Below are positions 62,291-64,000 of a DNA stretch of 64,000 bases, piece after piece. The stretch's first letter is position 1. Every line of letters starts with the position of its first letter. The position numbers and the translations under genes were made by a program. The DNA is from Escherichia sp. MOD1-EC7003 (lineage in GTDB: Bacteria > Pseudomonadota > Gammaproteobacteria > Enterobacterales > Enterobacteriaceae): assembly GCF_002965065.1 (NCBI RefSeq), contig NZ_PTRE01000040.1, forward strand, positions 1-64,000. The letters are read 5' to 3'. The notes under the pieces are model-generated. The model saw only the letters and a program-made list of their open reading frames with translations, was not told the DNA's origin and ran no database searches.

Positions 62291-62322
62291 AGCCCCGATT
62301 TTAACAATCGGGGCTTTTTTTC
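62291..62322 (+). terminator. Terminator after deaD
   Basis: AGCCCCGATT (62291-62300) pairs with AATCGGGGCT (62306-62315) and is followed by seven T. Confidence 0.93.
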
Positions 62323-62330
62323 TGTCCTTT

Positions 62331-62350
62331 GTACTCATGTACTGGTACAG
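62331..62350 (+). promoter_or_regulatory. Likely TrpR operator of mtr
   Basis: GTACTCATGTACTGGTACAG carries the GTACT...AGTAC-type elements known for the mtr operator bound by TrpR. Mtr is repressed by TrpR with tryptophan and activated by TyrR in K-12. A TyrR box was not identified with confidence. Confidence 0.5.
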
Positions 62351-62401
62351 TGCAATGCATAACAACGCAGTCGCACTATTTTTCACTGGAGAGAAGCCCT
62401 C

Positions 62402-63646
62402 ATGGCAACACTAACCACCACCCAAACATCACCGTCGCTGCTTGGCGGCGTGGTGATTATCGGCGGCACCATTATTGGTGCAGGGATGTTTTCTCTGCCA
62501 GTGGTCATGGCAGGTAGCTGGTTCTTCTGGTCAATGGCGGCGTTGATCTTTACCTGGTTCTGTATGTTGCACTCCGGCTTGATGATTCTGGAAGCTAACC
62601 TGAATTACCGAATCGGTTCGAGTTTTGACACCATCACCAAAGATTTGCTGGGCAAAGGCTGGAACGTGGTCAACGGCATTTCCATTGCCTTTGTGCTCTA
62701 TATCCTGACTTACGCCTATATTTCTGCCAGCGGTTCGATTCTGCATCATACCTTCGTAGAGATGTCGCTAAACGTGCCTGCACGGGCGGCGGGATTTGCT
62801 TTTGCACTGCTAGTAGCGTTCGTGGTGTGGTTGAGCACCAAAGCTGTCAGCCGCATGACGGCGATTGTGCTGGGGGCGAAAGTCATTACCTTCTTCCTCA
62901 CTTTCGGTAGTCTGCTGGGACATGTGCAGCCTGCGATATTGTTCAATGTTGCACAAAGCAATGCGTCTTATGCACCGTATCTGTTGATGACGCTGCCGTT
63001 CTGTCTGGCATCGTTTGGTTATCACGGTAACGTGCCGAGCCTGATGAAGTATTATGGCAAAGATCCGAAAACCATCGTGAAATGTCTGGTGTACGGTACG
63101 CTGATGGCGTTGGCGCTGTATACCATTTGGTTGCTGGCAACGATGGGCAACATCCCTCGTCCGGAGTTCATCGGCATCGCAGAGAAAGGCGGCAATATTG
63201 ATGTACTGGTACAGGCGTTAAGTGGCGTACTGAACAGCCGTAGTCTGGACCTTCTGCTGGTCGTGTTCTCAAACTTTGCCGTAGCGAGTTCGTTCCTTGG
63301 CGTTACGCTGGGTTTGTTTGACTATCTGGCAGATCTGTTTGGTTTCGATGACTCAGCAGTGGGCCGCTTGAAAACGGCGTTGCTGACCTTTGCTCCACCT
63401 GTCGCGGGGGGGCTGTTGTTCCCGAACGGATTTCTGTACGCCATTGGTTATGCTGGCTTAGCGGCTACCATCTGGGCGGCAATTGTTCCGGCGCTGTTGG
63501 CCCGCGCATCGCGTAAACGCTTTGGCAGCCCGAAATTCCGCGTCTGGGGTGGCAAGCCGATGATTGCACTGATTCTGGTATTTGGTGTCGGCAACGCACT
63601 GGTGCATATTTTATCGAGTTTTAATTTGCTGCCAGTGTATCAGTAA
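62402..63646 (+). CDS. mtr: Mtr, high-affinity tryptophan:H+ symporter
   Basis: 414 aa inner-membrane aromatic amino acid permease of the AAAP/HAAAP family with 11 membrane segments. The unwound first helix [21 protein letters not shown] (about 19-39) and the [22 protein letters not shown] segment are typical. CACTGGAGAG lies before the ATG. It is preceded by the deaD terminator and its own promoter. Confidence 0.97.
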   Translation: MATLTTTQTSPSLLGGVVIIGGTIIGAGMFSLPVVMAGSWFFWSMAALIFTWFCMLHSGLMILEANLNYRIGSSFDTITKDLLGKGWNVVNGISIAFVLYILTYAYISASGSILHHTFVEMSLNVPARAAGFAFALLVAFVVWLSTKAVSRMTAIVLGAKVITFFLTFGSLLGHVQPAILFNVAQSNASYAPYLLMTLPFCLASFGYHGNVPSLMKYYGKDPKTIVKCLVYGTLMALALYTIWLLATMGNIPRPEFIGIAEKGGNIDVLVQALSGVLNSRSLDLLLVVFSNFAVASSFLGVTLGLFDYLADLFGFDDSAVGRLKTALLTFAPPVAGGLLFPNGFLYAIGYAGLAATIWAAIVPALLARASRKRFGSPKFRVWGGKPMIALILVFGVGNALVHILSSFNLLPVYQ

Positions 63647-63651
63647 TCAGC

Positions 63652-63747
63652 GGTGCCTTATCCGACATTTCTGCTGCCTACACAATGCCTGATGCGCTTC
63701 GCTTATCAGGCCTACGTAGGACAGCGTTGCCAGCGCGGATAAGGCTA
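63652..63747. repeat. REP elements after mtr
   Basis: A REP unit GCCTGATGCGCTTCGCTTAT... lies at 63687-63715. It is flanked by GCCTTATCCG (63656 onward) and its inverted copy CGGATAAGGC (about 63736-63745), making a larger imperfect inverted repeat. Confidence 0.8.
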
Positions 63748-63754
63748 AAACACA

Positions 63755-63808
63755 CTATCCCAACAACTCTTTCTTCACGTCCATCGCCAGTTCAAACGAA
63801 CGCAGACG
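63755..63808 (-). pseudogene. yhbW: yhbW 3' remnant
   Basis: On the minus strand, the codons ending at the TAG 63757-63755 read RLRSFELAMDVKKELLG. This matches the C-terminus of YhbW, a luciferase-like monooxygenase family protein (RLHSFELAMDVKEELLG as I recall it). Upstream of these 17 codons the sequence no longer encodes YhbW, and the ubiV stop lies only 37 bases away. In K-12 the whole 335-codon yhbW lies here. Nearly all of the gene has been deleted. Confidence 0.75.
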
Positions 63809-63845
63809 CAGCACATGCAACTCAAATTATGACGAGCATATTTGC

Positions 63846-64000
63846 TTAGGCTTGCAGTTCCAGCCCCGCCAGCCGCCGCCAGTAGCCGTTACAATCGCTG
63901 TTTGCCGTCAATGGTAGCGGCGCAGCGCCATTTTCATTAGCGCGGAAGGCGTCGAGCATAGCAAAAGTGTCAGTACCCTGCGGTGACAGGCGGACCACAT
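63846..64000 (-). CDS. ubiV: UbiV (YhbV), C-terminal part
   Basis: The last 50 codons of a reverse-strand gene cut by the window edge; stop at 63846-63848. The peptide includes VVRLSPQGTDTFAMLDAF and TANSDCNGYWRRLAGLELQA, matching the end of UbiV, a peptidase U32-family Fe-S protein. UbiU, UbiV and UbiT are needed for oxygen-independent hydroxylation in ubiquinone synthesis. The Cys ligands lie outside the window. Confidence 0.8.
   Translation of the reverse strand, partial: VVRLSPQGTDTFAMLDAFRANENGAAPLPLTANSDCNGYWRRLAGLELQA

Overview
The window is a 64 kb stretch of enterobacterial core chromosome. Gene order, protein lengths and near-identical protein sequences (recalled, not searched) place it in Escherichia coli or Shigella, around 71-73 min of the K-12 map. 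It is not K-12 MG1655. It differs by an IS4-family insertion sequence at the left edge, no gltF/yhc genes between nanQ and gltD, a frameshifted yhcC 3' end, no yhbX between leuU and argG, an expanded REP/BIME array between infB and rbfA, and a deleted yhbW that leaves only its last codons. These comparisons rest on memory of K-12.

Layout. 1-232: 3' end of an IS10-group element. 585-1726: sspA-sspB (stringent starvation proteins). 1770-3137: dcuD, reverse strand. 3506-8981: the sialic acid regulon, nanR followed by nanA-nanT-nanE-nanK-nanQ. 9048-14939: gltD and gltB (glutamate synthase), reverse. 15614-19080: yhcC, the redox sensor kinase arcB, and the sRNA ArcZ on the opposite strand. 19198-21205: elbB, mtgA and yrbL. 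21431-28403, all reverse: the nitrogen-PTS/sigma-54 group (npr, rapZ, ptsN, hpf, rpoN), then lipopolysaccharide transport and Kdo synthesis (lptB, lptA, lptC, kdsC, kdsD). After reverse yrbG comes the divergent phospholipid-trafficking operon mlaFEDCB, then ibaG and murA. 34482-35958: sfsB and ispB, reverse. 36219-39088: rplU-rpmA-yhbE-obgE. Then dacB (reverse), greA, yhbY (reverse), rlmE-ftsH, folP-glmM, secG, tRNA leuU, argG (reverse), and the long information-processing operon metY-rimP-nusA-infB-rbfA-truB-rpsO-pnp, followed by nlpI, yrbN-deaD and mtr. The right edge holds the yhbW scar and the 3' end of ubiV.

Functionally this is housekeeping DNA: envelope biogenesis (Lpt, Mla, MurA, MtgA, DacB, GlmM, IspB), translation and RNA metabolism (RimP, NusA, IF2, RbfA, TruB, S15, PNPase, DeaD, RlmE, L21, L27, HPF), nitrogen control (GltBD, RpoN, PTS-Ntr) and sialic acid use. 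I found no undescribed multigene system. The useful signals are small: deletions and scars relative to K-12, the frameshift in yhcC, the BIME expansion inside an essential operon, a tRNA-Leu-like 3' fragment just upstream of metY, an unidentified segment where yhbX is expected, and several regulatory sites readable from sequence (NanR operator, BasR-type box, ARG boxes, metY tandem promoters, pnp RNase III stem, ArcZ).
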